Shown: positions 44,994-53,332 of the stretch, one piece after another
Layout of the letters: each line of letters opens with the position of its first letter
Numbering within the stretch: the first letter of the stretch is position 1
Source of the DNA: Streptomyces sp. NBRC 110035
Lineage (GTDB): Bacteria > Actinomycetota > Actinomycetes > Streptomycetales > Streptomycetaceae
NCBI RefSeq assembly: GCF_000829695.1
Contig: NZ_BBNN01000032.1
Location: 1 to 64,000, forward strand
DNA: 64,000 nucleotides
Reading direction: 5' to 3'
Made by a program: the position numbers and the translations under genes
The notes under the pieces: generated by a model
Databases searched by the model: none
Told to the model about the DNA's origin: nothing
The model's input: the letters and a program-made list of their open reading frames with translations, nothing else

Positions 44994-46631
44994 TCAGTGG
45001 GCGGCGACGACCACCCTGGGCTCCTCGTCGTCGGCCGACCGGGCGCGCAGGTCCTTCATCTCCTCGGCGCGGCTCCTGATGCCGATGACGGCGGCCACGG
45101 CACCGATGAGGCACAGAACGCCGGTGACGGTGACGGCGGCGTGCAGACCGTTGACGAACGCCCGGCCGCTGCCCTCGACGACCGCGGCCCTGATCTGTGC
45201 CGACATGTCGCCGGAGACCGGGGCGATGCCCATCGTGACGGCGTCCTCGGCCTGCTCGAGGCCGTGCGCCAGGCCCGTCGGGACCCCCGCGGTGGTCAGC
45301 TCACCGAACAGCGAGGAACCGACCTTGTCCGCGATGACGGTGACCAGCACCGAGGTGCCGAGCGCACCACCGATCTGCAGCATGGTCGACTGCAGGCCGG
45401 AGGCCACACCGCCGTCCTCGACCGGTGCGCTGCCGATGATCGCGGCGGCGGTGGCGGGCAGCGCGATGCCGACGCCGAGGCCCAGCGCGACGAACGGCGG
45501 CCACATCGTGGCGTAGGACGAGTCGACGCTCCAGGAGAGCATGCCGAACATGGCGGTGCCCGAGAGGACCAGGCCCAGCGGAATCGTGACGCGCGGGCCG
45601 AAGCGGGTGGTCAGCTGGGAGCCGACCGGAGAGGCGAACAGCGAGGCGAGCGACAGCGGCAGCGTGCTGACACCGGCCTCGACCGGCGTGTACCCGCGCA
45701 CGTTCTGCAGGTACAGCATGATGAAGAAGATGCCGCCGAGCAGCACGAAGAAGTTCAACAGGGTCATGACCGAGCTGGTGGTCAGCGACCGGTTGCGGAA
45801 CAGGCGCATCGGCAGCAGCGGGTGCTCCTGCCGGGTCTCGTACCGGCCGAAGACGATCAGCAGCGCCAGGCCCAGGACGATGGAGCCGAGGGTCGCGGCC
45901 GAGGTCCAGCCCCACGTCTCGCCCTTCACGATGCCGAAGACGAGCGCGACCAGCCCCGCGGCCAGCAGGACGACGCCGGGGAGGTCGAAGCGGTGGTGAC
46001 CGGTGGAGTTCTTCGACTCGGCGAGAACGGCCGCGCTGAACAGCAGCGCGACCAGACCGATCGGCACGTTCAGGTAGAAGACCGACTCCCAGCTGACGTG
46101 TTCGACGAGCAGACCGCCGACGATCGGGCCCAGTGAGGTCGACACGGCCGAGACCATGCCCCAGACGCCCACCGCGAGGGCGAACTTCCTCGGCGGGAAG
46201 ACGACGCGCAGGATGCCCAGGGTGTTGGGCATCAGGATGCCGCCCGCCAGACCCTGCAGGGCACGGAGGCCGATGACGCCCTCGATGCTGCCGACCAGGC
46301 CGATGGCGACCGAGGTGACGACGAACCCGCCGATGCCGGCGAGGTAGTGGAAGCGCCGGCCGAACCGGTCACCGAGCTTGCCGCCGAGGATCATCGAGGC
46401 GGCCAGCGCGAGCAGGTAGGAGTTGGTGACCCACTGCAGCTCGGCGGTGCTGGCCTCGAGGTCCTTGCCGATCGCCGGGTTGGCGATGGCGACGACGGAA
46501 CCGTCGAGCTGCACCATGAGCAGACCGAACGACACGGCGAGCAGCGCGAGCCAGGGATTGGCCCGCAGCCGCTCGAACGTCGGCCGGGCGGCCGTGCCGG
46601 GGGCGGAGTGATCCACGGGAGTGGACGCCAT
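44994..46631 (-). CDS. DHA2-family (EmrB/QacA) MFS drug exporter
   Basis: This 545-aa exporter has about 14 membrane segments. Motif A is GGKLGDRFGRR, the antiporter motif C region is around GPIVGGLLVEHVSWESVFY, and motif D1 is near LLMVQLDGSVVAIANPAI. ATG 46631 is chosen as the first Met before the amphipathic N-terminus; the Shine-Dalgarno is weak. The MarR regulator gene lies upstream on the same strand, 315 bases away, so it is probably the regulated target. Confidence 0.92.
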   Translation of the reverse strand: MASTPVDHSAPGTAARPTFERLRANPWLALLAVSFGLLMVQLDGSVVAIANPAIGKDLEASTAELQWVTNSYLLALAASMILGGKLGDRFGRRFHYLAGIGGFVVTSVAIGLVGSIEGVIGLRALQGLAGGILMPNTLGILRVVFPPRKFALAVGVWGMVSAVSTSLGPIVGGLLVEHVSWESVFYLNVPIGLVALLFSAAVLAESKNSTGHHRFDLPGVVLLAAGLVALVFGIVKGETWGWTSAATLGSIVLGLALLIVFGRYETRQEHPLLPMRLFRNRSLTTSSVMTLLNFFVLLGGIFFIMLYLQNVRGYTPVEAGVSTLPLSLASLFASPVGSQLTTRFGPRVTIPLGLVLSGTAMFGMLSWSVDSSYATMWPPFVALGLGVGIALPATAAAIIGSAPVEDGGVASGLQSTMLQIGGALGTSVLVTVIADKVGSSLFGELTTAGVPTGLAHGLEQAEDAVTMGIAPVSGDMSAQIRAAVVEGSGRAFVNGLHAAVTVTGVLCLIGAVAAVIGIRSRAEEMKDLRARSADDEEPRVVVAAH

Positions 46632-46946
46632 GAGGAGAGCCGTTTCTTTCTCGAAGGGGGCGAACGGACCGCACGGCACAGGGCCGCGGCCCGACAGCCG
46701 GCCCCGAGCGCCCTCCGGCCGGTCGAGGACAGGACAGGGCGGGGCAGGGCAGGTCAGGGCGGGGCGGTGCGTACGGGGCTGCACACAGGGCCGTCCGGGG
46801 AGGAGGGCCCTCGGAAAAGGGGGAGGGGGAAGGGGGCAGCGAGGGGGCGGACGAGCCGGAAGGCGGACGAGCACGTCACCGCTGCATCGGGTGACGTGCG
46901 GGAACGCACGGAAACACGCGCGCTGCGCGAGGCGGTGACGCCGTCG
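46632..46946 (-). other. 315-base gap between the MarR gene and the exporter
   Basis: No gene is seen. The stretch is purine-rich with repeated GGGCAGG/GGGGCGG units. A perfect 10-bp inverted repeat with a 9-base spacer (46871-46880 with 46890-46899) could be a terminator for the MarR gene or a further operator in front of the exporter. Confidence 0.5.
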
Positions 46947-47420
46947 TCAGAGGGCTGCCGAGTGGAGCTGCCGGGCCAGCGCGTTCAGCGCGCCGAGGGC
47001 GGAACCGAGCGCGTCCAGCTCACCCTCGGTGAGGGACAGCATCGCCCGGCCCAGGTGGCTCTCCTCGAGAGCGGTGACCTCGGCGATCCGCCGCCGCGAG
47101 ACGTCCGTGAGGTGGAGGTGGGCGATCCGCTTGTCGACGCCGTCCTGCCGGCGCTCCAGGTCGCCCCGCTCGGTGAGCTGGGAGACCAGCGCGCTGACGT
47201 TGTTCGGCTTCATCAGCAGGGCCTCGGCCGCCTCGCGGACCGTGGCACCCTCGTTCTGCGCGACGAAGCGCAGCAGCGCGAGCTGCCCCTCGGGCGGCTT
47301 CGGGTGCGGATACCCGCTCGCCACCCGCCGGTCCAGGGCCCGGTGCAGCACGGGAAGGCACGCCGCGAGCTCGGAGCTCACGTGTGCGACGCGCTGTTCG
47401 GAGGCACCACTGATGGACAC
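46947..47420 (-). CDS. MarR-family transcriptional regulator
   Basis: This 157-aa winged-helix dimer has the recognition region VREAAEALLMKPNNVSALVS and the wing RRQDGVDKRIAHLHLT. The start is GTG 47420, directly downstream of a perfect 20-bp palindrome. The gene is upstream of a DHA2 exporter on the same strand, the usual arrangement for ligand-relieved autorepression and exporter control. The ligand is unknown. Confidence 0.9.
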   Translation of the reverse strand: MSISGASEQRVAHVSSELAACLPVLHRALDRRVASGYPHPKPPEGQLALLRFVAQNEGATVREAAEALLMKPNNVSALVSQLTERGDLERRQDGVDKRIAHLHLTDVSRRRIAEVTALEESHLGRAMLSLTEGELDALGSALGALNALARQLHSAAL

Positions 47421-47430
47421 CCGTCGATGT

Positions 47431-47450
47431 TAGGTATGCGCGCATACCTA
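47431..47450. promoter_or_regulatory. Perfect 20-bp palindrome, probable MarR operator
   Basis: TAGGTATGCGCGCATACCTA equals its own reverse complement. It lies 10 bases before the MarR start codon in an otherwise non-repetitive region, the position expected for an autoregulatory operator. Confidence 0.85.
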
Positions 47451-47537
47451 TGTCGAGCGGGGTGTCGGGCGGGCCTCCGGGCGCGGCTGATGCGGCCTGT
47501 GTGGCCCGTACGGCCTGTGCGACGGACGGGGCCGGCC

Positions 47538-48401
47538 TCAGTTGAGCAGTGCCCGTGCCGCTCGGGCCTCGCCGCGGATCCGGTCCGCCGCCGGCTCGTC
47601 CACCGCGGCGACCACGTCGGCGTAGGCCTCCAGCTCCTCCGCGCCGTCGAGGACATCGCCGCGCCGCACCAGCAACCGGGCCCGTTCGTATCGCAGCCCC
47701 GCCGGCCGGGAGGGGAGCAGCAGGGACAGGTCGAGCGCCCACAGCGCCACGTCCGACCGCTCCGGGCGCGCCTCCGCCCACGCGCGGACGTTGTTCAGGA
47801 CGCGCAGCACGACCTCCAGCGGATCGGCGGGCGTCAGCATCGACGGGTCCAGCGTCTCCCCCGTCGCCCCGGCGACCAGCAGCTCCGTGTCGGCCCCGGT
47901 CAGTACCCGGCCGCCCTCGAAGGGATCGACGAGCACCTGCTGCTCCGCCTCCGCGCCACTCTCCCCGAGGCCGACCACGAAGTGGCCGGGCAGCCCGACC
48001 CCGTACACCGGCGCCCCCGCCCGTCGGGCGACCTCCAGCCACACCACCGACAGCAGGATCGGCAGCCCGCGCCGGCGCCGCAGCACCTCGTGCAGCAGCG
48101 ACGACGCCAGGCGCTGGTAGTCGCCCGGGGTGCCGTGGAAACCGCACCGCTCGCCCAGCAGCTCCCGCAGCGCCGACGCCCACGCGCGCGGGGCGCCGGG
48201 CCGGTAGGGGAGACGGCCCGCCAGCGCGTCCAGCTCGATCTGGGCGGCGTCGATGCCCGCCTCGTCCAGCGTGCCGTCCGCCTGCGCGCCGATCAGCAGG
48301 CACAGCGTGGCGAGATCCGGCCGCTCGGACCTGGCCTCCTCGGCGAACCGCCGCCGCAGCTCGGCGGAGCGTTCCGGGGGCGGGGGGTGAGGGGAGCGCA
48401 T
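47538..48401 (-). CDS. SirB1-family transglutaminase-like protein
   Basis: This 287-aa protein has the transglutaminase-like core GFHGTPGDYQRLASSLLHEV, the RRGLPILLSVVWLEVARR segment with Leu where a catalytic Cys would sit in true transglutaminases, and VGLPGHFVVGL with the conserved His. The C-terminal third is TPR-like (ERARLLVRRGDVLDGAEELE). ATG 48401 is 17 bases downstream of the GNAT gene stop, so the two form an operon. The function is not established. Confidence 0.85.
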   Translation of the reverse strand: MRSPHPPPPERSAELRRRFAEEARSERPDLATLCLLIGAQADGTLDEAGIDAAQIELDALAGRLPYRPGAPRAWASALRELLGERCGFHGTPGDYQRLASSLLHEVLRRRRGLPILLSVVWLEVARRAGAPVYGVGLPGHFVVGLGESGAEAEQQVLVDPFEGGRVLTGADTELLVAGATGETLDPSMLTPADPLEVVLRVLNNVRAWAEARPERSDVALWALDLSLLLPSRPAGLRYERARLLVRRGDVLDGAEELEAYADVVAAVDEPAADRIRGEARAARALLN

Positions 48402-48418
48402 GACCGGTCCGTGCCCTC

Positions 48419-49471
48419 TCAGAGCGACCCGTCACCGGCCGGAGCCGAGGACCGGGGCGCACGGTAGTGATGGTAGAAGTGATGTGCGGCGAACCCCATC
48501 CTCTCGTACAGGGCGCGCGCTCCCGCGTTGTCGGCCTCCACCTGGAGCCAGGCGGCCGACGCGCCCTCGTCGAGCGCCCGCCGGGCCAGCGCGGCCATCA
48601 CGGCGGTCGCCAGCCCGCGCCGCCGCAGCGCCGGATCCACCTCGACGGCCGCGAAACCGGCCCACCGCCCGTCCACGACACACCGCCCGATGGCCGCGGG
48701 ACGGCCACCCCCGTCGCCTCCCGGCACGGTCGCGAACCACACCGACGGGCCGCTGCCCAGCACCTTCAGGGCGACCTCGCTCAGGCCCCGGCGCTGGTAG
48801 CGCGCCAGCCACGCCCCGTCGGCCTCCCGGGACAGGACCACGTCCGCCCCGGCGGATTCCGCGCCGGACCGCTCCGGTACCAGGTCGGCGACCGGCGCGA
48901 GCCCGCCGACCCACAGCTCGGCGGTCACCTCCCGCACCCAGCCCCGCCGCTCCAGCTCCGCGCCCAGCGCCTCCTGCGTACCCTCGGCGCCGGTCGCCGT
49001 CTGCACGTAGGCGGGCAGCCCGCGCCCGGCGTACCAACGCCGCACGGCCGTCAGCGCCTCGTCCAGCTCCACGCCCGGGTCGCCGAGCGGCAGCACCGAG
49101 TTGGCCCGGCGGGTGAACCCGGCTGCCGCCCGCAGCTCCCAGGAGCCCAGCGACTCGCTCTCCACGGGCCGCCACGCCCGCGCGGCGACCCGCGCCAGCT
49201 CCTCGTACGAGGCGGCCGGACCGCGTCGGCGGGCTGGTGCGGACGGGATCACCTTGCCCGCGACCAGCGCTGACTCCCGGACGAGGACGCTCTCGCCGTT
49301 CTTGCGTGTGATCCGCAGCACACCGCTGTCCCATGATGTGAGAACTCCGACGGCGTCGGTGAACTTCTCACCCGGGGGACCATGTTCGATCAAGCTCCGT
49401 ACGGAGACCCGTTTGCCCACGTCAGCAGTGGTGACACGGACCTCGAGACGTCCGGCGGCGGATATTTCCAC
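48419..49471 (-). CDS. GNAT-family N-acetyltransferase
   Basis: The N-terminal 65-70 residues form a beta-rich, SH3-like module (TDAVGVLTSWDSGVLRIT). The C-terminal acetyltransferase domain has the acetyl-CoA loop RRRGLATAVM and the usual end ALYERMGF. With start GTG 49471 the product is 350 aa. TTG 49507, followed by an AGGAGGGG that would then be internal, would add 12 residues. I prefer 49471 because AGGAGG then lies upstream, at a rather long spacing. The substrate is unknown. Confidence 0.84.
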   Translation of the reverse strand: MEISAAGRLEVRVTTADVGKRVSVRSLIEHGPPGEKFTDAVGVLTSWDSGVLRITRKNGESVLVRESALVAGKVIPSAPARRRGPAASYEELARVAARAWRPVESESLGSWELRAAAGFTRRANSVLPLGDPGVELDEALTAVRRWYAGRGLPAYVQTATGAEGTQEALGAELERRGWVREVTAELWVGGLAPVADLVPERSGAESAGADVVLSREADGAWLARYQRRGLSEVALKVLGSGPSVWFATVPGGDGGGRPAAIGRCVVDGRWAGFAAVEVDPALRRRGLATAVMAALARRALDEGASAAWLQVEADNAGARALYERMGFAAHHFYHHYRAPRSSAPAGDGSL

Positions 49472-49611
49472 AGGTCGGTCCACCCCTCCTGTTCGGATCG
49501 TGCCCAAGAACGGAGATACTAGGGGCGGGCATCGACGACGCCGCGCTCCCGCGCGCCAGGCGGCGGAGCCTGAGGAGGCCCGCCAGCGCCCTATCGAGGA
49601 GGAACGACAGC

Positions 49612-49929
49612 GTGACCTACGTCATCGCGCAGCCTTGTGTCGACGTGAAGGACAAGGCGTGCATCGAGGAGTGCCCGGTCGACTGCATCTACGAGGGCCG
49701 GCGGTCCTTGTACATCCACCCGGACGAATGCGTCGACTGCGGCGCCTGTGAACCGGTCTGTCCGGTCGAGGCCATCTTCTACGAGGACGACACTCCCGAG
49801 GAGTGGAAGGACTACTACAAGGCCAACGTCGAGTTCTTCGACGACCTCGGCTCACCCGGCGGCGCCAGCAAGCTCGGGCTGATCGAGCGCGACCACCCGT
49901 TCATCGCCGCGCTGCCGCCGCAGGCCTAG
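49612..49929 (+). CDS. fdxA: Seven-iron ferredoxin FdxA
   Basis: This 105-aa cytoplasmic electron carrier has cysteines at 9, 17, 21, 25, 40, 43, 46 and 50, which fit one [3Fe-4S] (9, 17, 50) and one [4Fe-4S] cluster (21, 40, 43, 46), with C25 free. The C-terminal extension is the usual one for actinobacterial FdxA. The start is GTG 49612 after GAGGAGGAACG. It is followed by a hairpin and then dapC. Confidence 0.96.
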   Translation: MTYVIAQPCVDVKDKACIEECPVDCIYEGRRSLYIHPDECVDCGACEPVCPVEAIFYEDDTPEEWKDYYKANVEFFDDLGSPGGASKLGLIERDHPFIAALPPQA

Positions 49930-49946
49930 GACGCCGCTCGCGTGAC

Positions 49947-49979
49947 GCGTCCCGGGGTGTGCGACACACCCGGGGACGC
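49947..49979 (+). terminator. Hairpin after fdxA
   Basis: Arms 49947-49961 and 49965-49979 form a 15-bp stem with one mismatch and a CGA loop, 18 bases after the fdxA stop. Confidence 0.8.
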
Positions 49980-50039
49980 CGTCGCCGCGCGAGTGGTGCG
50001 TGAACCTGTGCCGCCTCGGTTCCGTACGGCGCCCGGTCA

Positions 50040-50060
50040 GCCTGATCGGTCCGATCAGGC
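50040..50060. promoter_or_regulatory. 21-base perfect palindrome upstream of dapC
   Basis: The two 10-base arms GCCTGATCGG and CCGATCAGGC flank a single T. It lies 60 bases before the chosen dapC start, so it may be an operator or part of the leader RNA. Confidence 0.5.
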
Positions 50061-50119
50061 CCTGGCCGACGCCGTACGGGGCCGAGGCGTTTGCCGTACC
50101 AGAAAGTGAGCGAGAACCC

Positions 50120-51241
50120 GTGTCCGCAGTCTCCGACCGGCTGCCCACCTTCCCCTGGGACAAGCTGGAGCCCTACAAGAAGACGGCCGCCGCGCACCCC
50201 GACGGTATCGTCGACCTCTCCGTCGGCACCCCCGTCGACCCGGTCCCCGAGCCGATCCAGAAGGCCCTGATCGCCGCCGCGGACTCCCCCGGCTATCCCA
50301 CGGTCTGGGGCGCCCCGGAACTGCGCGACGCGCTCACCCGCTGGGGGGAGCGCCGCCTGGGCGCCCGTGACCTCACCCACCACCACGTACTGCCGGTCGT
50401 CGGCTCCAAGGAACTGGTCGCCTGGCTCCCCACCCAGCTGGGTCTCGGCCCCGGCGACCGGGTGGCGTACCCGCGCCTGGCCTATCCGACGTACGAGGTC
50501 GGCGCCCGCCTGGCCCGCGCGGAGTACCAGGCGTACTCGCTGACACCGGGCGCCGACGCGCCGGGCCCGACCGGGCTGGACCCGGCCGGCCTGAAACTCC
50601 TCTGGCTGAACTCCCCGTCCAACCCCACGGGCCAGGTGCTCTCCAAGGCGGAGCTGACCCGTATCGTCGCCTGGGCCCGCGAGCACGGCGTCCTCGTCTT
50701 CTCCGACGAGTGCTACCTCGAACTGGGCTGGGACACCGAACCGGTCTCGGTGCTGCACCCGGACGTCAACGGCGGCTCGTACGACGGCATCGTCGCCGTC
50801 CACTCGCTGTCCAAGCGGTCCAACCTCGCGGGCTACCGCGCCGCCTTCCTGGCCGGCGACCCCGCCGTCCTCGGCCCGCTGCTGCAGATCCGCAAGCACG
50901 GCGGCATGATGACCTCGGCGCCCACCCAGGCGGCCATGGTGGCGGCCCTGGGCGACGACGACCACGTCCGCGTCCAGCGCGAGCGCTACACGGCCCGCCG
51001 CACCGCGCTGCGGATGGCCCTCCTCGGGCACGGCTTCCGCATCGAGCACAGCGAGGGCGGGCTCTACCTGTGGGCCACCCGCGACGAGTCCTGCTGGGAG
51101 ACGGTGGCCCGCCTCGCCGAGCGCGGCATCCTGGTCGCACCGGGCGACTTCTACGGCCCGGCCGGCGAGCGGTTCGTGCGCGTCGCCCTCACCGCCACGG
51201 ACGAGCGGGTACGGGCGGCGGTGGAACGCCTGAAGGCGTGA
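50120..51241 (+). CDS. dapC: N-succinyldiaminopimelate aminotransferase DapC
   Basis: This 373-aa class I PLP-dependent aminotransferase of the lysine and meso-diaminopimelate pathway acts on N-succinyl-2-amino-6-ketopimelate. The PLP-binding lysine lies in VHSLSKRSNLAGYR, the NSPSNPTG motif is intact, and FVRVALT carries the carboxylate-binding Arg. I chose GTG 50120. A longer frame to 50000 exists but contains the palindrome and no family-like sequence. The dapE gene for the next step lies 2 kb downstream. Confidence 0.93.
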   Translation: MSAVSDRLPTFPWDKLEPYKKTAAAHPDGIVDLSVGTPVDPVPEPIQKALIAAADSPGYPTVWGAPELRDALTRWGERRLGARDLTHHHVLPVVGSKELVAWLPTQLGLGPGDRVAYPRLAYPTYEVGARLARAEYQAYSLTPGADAPGPTGLDPAGLKLLWLNSPSNPTGQVLSKAELTRIVAWAREHGVLVFSDECYLELGWDTEPVSVLHPDVNGGSYDGIVAVHSLSKRSNLAGYRAAFLAGDPAVLGPLLQIRKHGGMMTSAPTQAAMVAALGDDDHVRVQRERYTARRTALRMALLGHGFRIEHSEGGLYLWATRDESCWETVARLAERGILVAPGDFYGPAGERFVRVALTATDERVRAAVERLKA

Positions 51242-51263
51242 CGCGGGGGAGCGGAGACGCCGG

Positions 51264-51302
51264 CGCCGTCGGGGCCCGGGTTCTTCCCGGGCCCCGACGG
51301 CG
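51264..51302. terminator. Perfect 17-bp terminator after dapC
   Basis: Arms 51264-51280 and 51286-51302 are exact complements with a TTCTT loop, 22 bases after the dapC stop. Confidence 0.92.
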
Positions 51303-51312
51303 TTCGTGCGGT

Positions 51313-51360
51313 CCGTCCGGATCCACGGGGATCCCTGTGGATCTCCGTGGATCCGGACGG
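51313..51360. terminator. Second, 16-bp inverted repeat with GGATC-rich loop
   Basis: Arms 51313-51328 and 51345-51360 are exact complements around a 16-base spacer that itself contains GGATC twice. It ends at the stop codon of the leftward secreted-protein gene, so it most likely terminates that transcript. Confidence 0.8.
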
Positions 51361-51361
51361 G

Positions 51362-51688
51362 TCAGCCGAGCGGCAGCGCCGTGGCCGGGAGGGTTCGGGC
51401 GGTCGGCACGCCGTCCAGACCGACGGCGTCGGTCGGCAGCGCGTCCCCGGCGGCCTGCTCGAGTGCCTGGCCGCCGGAGTTGCCCGCGGTGTCGGTGACG
51501 GTGTGCGCCGCGTCGTCCACGGCGCCGGTCGCGCCGGCCCCGTCCAGGACGGTCAGGCCGCCGACGCTCGGGGTGGCCGGCAGTTCGGGGGCCGCGCCGG
51601 CGGAACCGGCCGCACCGACCCCGGCGGCCGCTCCGGCGGCGACGAGCAGCGCGGCACGGGCGATCCGACGGGTCAGGGGGAGGGACAT
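51362..51688 (-). CDS. Small secreted Ala/Gly-rich protein
   Basis: This 108-aa protein has a typical Sec signal peptide: basic start MSLPLTRRIARA, a hydrophobic core and a probable cleavage after AGSAGA. The mature part is about 75 residues, rich in Ala, Gly and Thr, without cysteines or known motifs. ATG 51688 has AAGGAGC upstream. It is monocistronic, with terminators at its end. The function is unknown. Confidence 0.78.
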   Translation of the reverse strand: MSLPLTRRIARAALLVAAGAAAGVGAAGSAGAAPELPATPSVGGLTVLDGAGATGAVDDAAHTVTDTAGNSGGQALEQAAGDALPTDAVGLDGVPTARTLPATALPLG

Positions 51689-52264
51689 GGTGCTCCTTCG
51701 GCGGGAGAGAACGGTGGGACGTCCAGCCGGACCCGGTGATCGGTCTCCGGGCTCGGACGCCGTGACTACCGCTCGAAGGGCGGGAAGGTTGCGGTGCGGC
51801 GACGTAAAGAGTTGGTAATGTGTCACATGATCAGATGTGCCGAAAAGCGGACGAACGGTGCATTGTTCGATGGGTTGCCGAATGGTTACAGCGCCCAAAC
51901 CCCCAGGAGTACGCCGAGCCGGGGGAGGGGACGCGGAAATCCGCTCACCTCGTCAACGGCGCGCCCCTCGGGGCAACCCCTGGGAGCGGTCCGTCGGGCA
52001 ACTGTGCGGGTGGCCGTGCGGGCCACTTCGCGGGGCGGCCGCGCGGGGTGGCGCCCCGCCACGTGGTGAGGCCGATCGAGCGGCACACCGGGCGCGACAC
52101 CGACCGCCTTCGCCGGTGCCCCGCCCGGGCCCGCGGAGCCGGGACCGGCGACGACCGACCGCCGGGTGCCCTCCCGGCGGGACGCGCCCGCCGGCCCCGG
52201 ACCGGAGGCGGCAGGTGGCGGGTCATGACCGGGTACACCACGACGGGGGACGCGCTCCGCGCGA
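51689..52264. other. 576-base intergenic region without a supported gene
   Basis: The part at about 51795-51900 is much less GC-rich than its surroundings and likely holds the promoter of the leftward secreted protein. Several rightward open frames (for example from 51820) pass through the rest, but none shows family-like sequence, and the GC-rich DNA alone explains them. The region also contains short GC hairpins such as GCGGGG/CCCCGC near 52047-52063. Confidence 0.45.
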
Positions 52265-53251
52265 CTACCGCGCGGTCGTGATCCGGACCGCGTCCGCACC
52301 GCCGTCCGGGCCCGCGGAGTTCTTGCCGTCCCCGCCGTCGGCCGGGCTCCACCGGCCGTCGTCCCCGGCGGTCCACTCCTCCCCCGCGTACGACACCCGC
52401 TCGATGTGCAGCGCGGAGGCGTTGGCCACGGCCCAGTGCGCCAGCTGCCAGCCCCGCTCCCTGCCCTTGCGGCCGGGATCCGCCTCGGTGGAGACCGGCA
52501 GCGTCATGGTCCGCCCGTCCGAGCCGGCGCCTTCGTCCCCGGGAGCGGGGGAGGGGCTCGCCGGATCGCCGACCTCGGCACCGGCCGGCTCCAGGGCGTC
52601 CCGCCCGAAGTCCCGGGCCAGCGCGTCCCGTACCGCGTCCGTCCCCGCCGCGCGGGTCGCCGCCGGGCGGCCCTCGCAGGTCAGGGTGGCCGCCGAACGG
52701 CGGCCGGTGAGAGCGGCGGCCAGCAGGGTGGCATCCGGCTCGTGCTTGGCGTACGCCTGCGGGAAGCCGCTGAGCTGTACCCGCTGGGCGGCGACGGTGA
52801 GCGGCAGCCGGGTGTACCCCGGCACCTCCTCCAGACCGTCGTAGAACTTCCCCGCCGAGTACGCCGGGTCCATGATCTCCTTCGGCGTGCCCCAGCCCTG
52901 CGAGGGCCGCTGCTGGAACAGGCCGAGCGAGTCACGGTCCCCGAAGTCGATGTTGCGCAGCGCCGACTCCTGGAGGGCGGTCGCCAGCGCGATCGTCACG
53001 GCCCGCTCGGGCAGGTCGCGCGCGGTGCCCACGGCCGTGATCGTCGCCGCGTTCACCGCCTGCTCGGGGGTGAACTCGTACGTGGCCCCGTCGCCCTTGG
53101 CGGACACGACCCGGCAGCCCGGCCCGCTCGGACCGCCGCCCGTGTCGTACTGGACCACCAGGTAGCCGGCGACTCCGAGGAGGACCACGGAGGCCGCCCC
53201 GAAGCGGAAGAAGCGGCCACGACGCTTGGAAGGAGGCGGTGACTCTGACAC
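52265..53251 (-). CDS. Membrane-anchored protein with a lysozyme-like (transglycosylase-type) fold
   Basis: This 328-aa protein has one N-terminal membrane segment (FGAASVVLLGVAGYLVVQY) and an extracellular domain. The region ATALQESALRNIDFGDRDSL followed by GLFQQRPSQGWGT resembles lytic transglycosylase or lysozyme-like proteins, with E in ALQES as the likely acid. Start GTG 53251 is divergent from dapE across about 80 bases. Homologues have often been labelled heavy-metal transporter, which the sequence does not support. The C-terminal part is low complexity. Confidence 0.82.
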   Translation of the reverse strand: MSESPPPSKRRGRFFRFGAASVVLLGVAGYLVVQYDTGGGPSGPGCRVVSAKGDGATYEFTPEQAVNAATITAVGTARDLPERAVTIALATALQESALRNIDFGDRDSLGLFQQRPSQGWGTPKEIMDPAYSAGKFYDGLEEVPGYTRLPLTVAAQRVQLSGFPQAYAKHEPDATLLAAALTGRRSAATLTCEGRPAATRAAGTDAVRDALARDFGRDALEPAGAEVGDPASPSPAPGDEGAGSDGRTMTLPVSTEADPGRKGRERGWQLAHWAVANASALHIERVSYAGEEWTAGDDGRWSPADGGDGKNSAGPDGGADAVRITTAR

Positions 53252-53332
53252 GCGTACAAGGTACTGGAGAGTACGAGGCGTGTGCGCCGGGTGTGGACAG
53301 TACGCCCGGACCAGCGCGTTAGGGTCGTCGGC

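Noticed and set aside
51313..51360. Repeated GGATCC-like sites considered as a cloning or assembly artefact
   Set aside because: They are embedded in a long perfect inverted repeat at the end of two convergent genes, which is better explained as a natural terminator.
51820..52281. Rightward open frames in the gap between the secreted protein and the lysozyme-fold gene
   Set aside because: There is no recognisable domain, no convincing Shine-Dalgarno, and the region is equally open in other frames.
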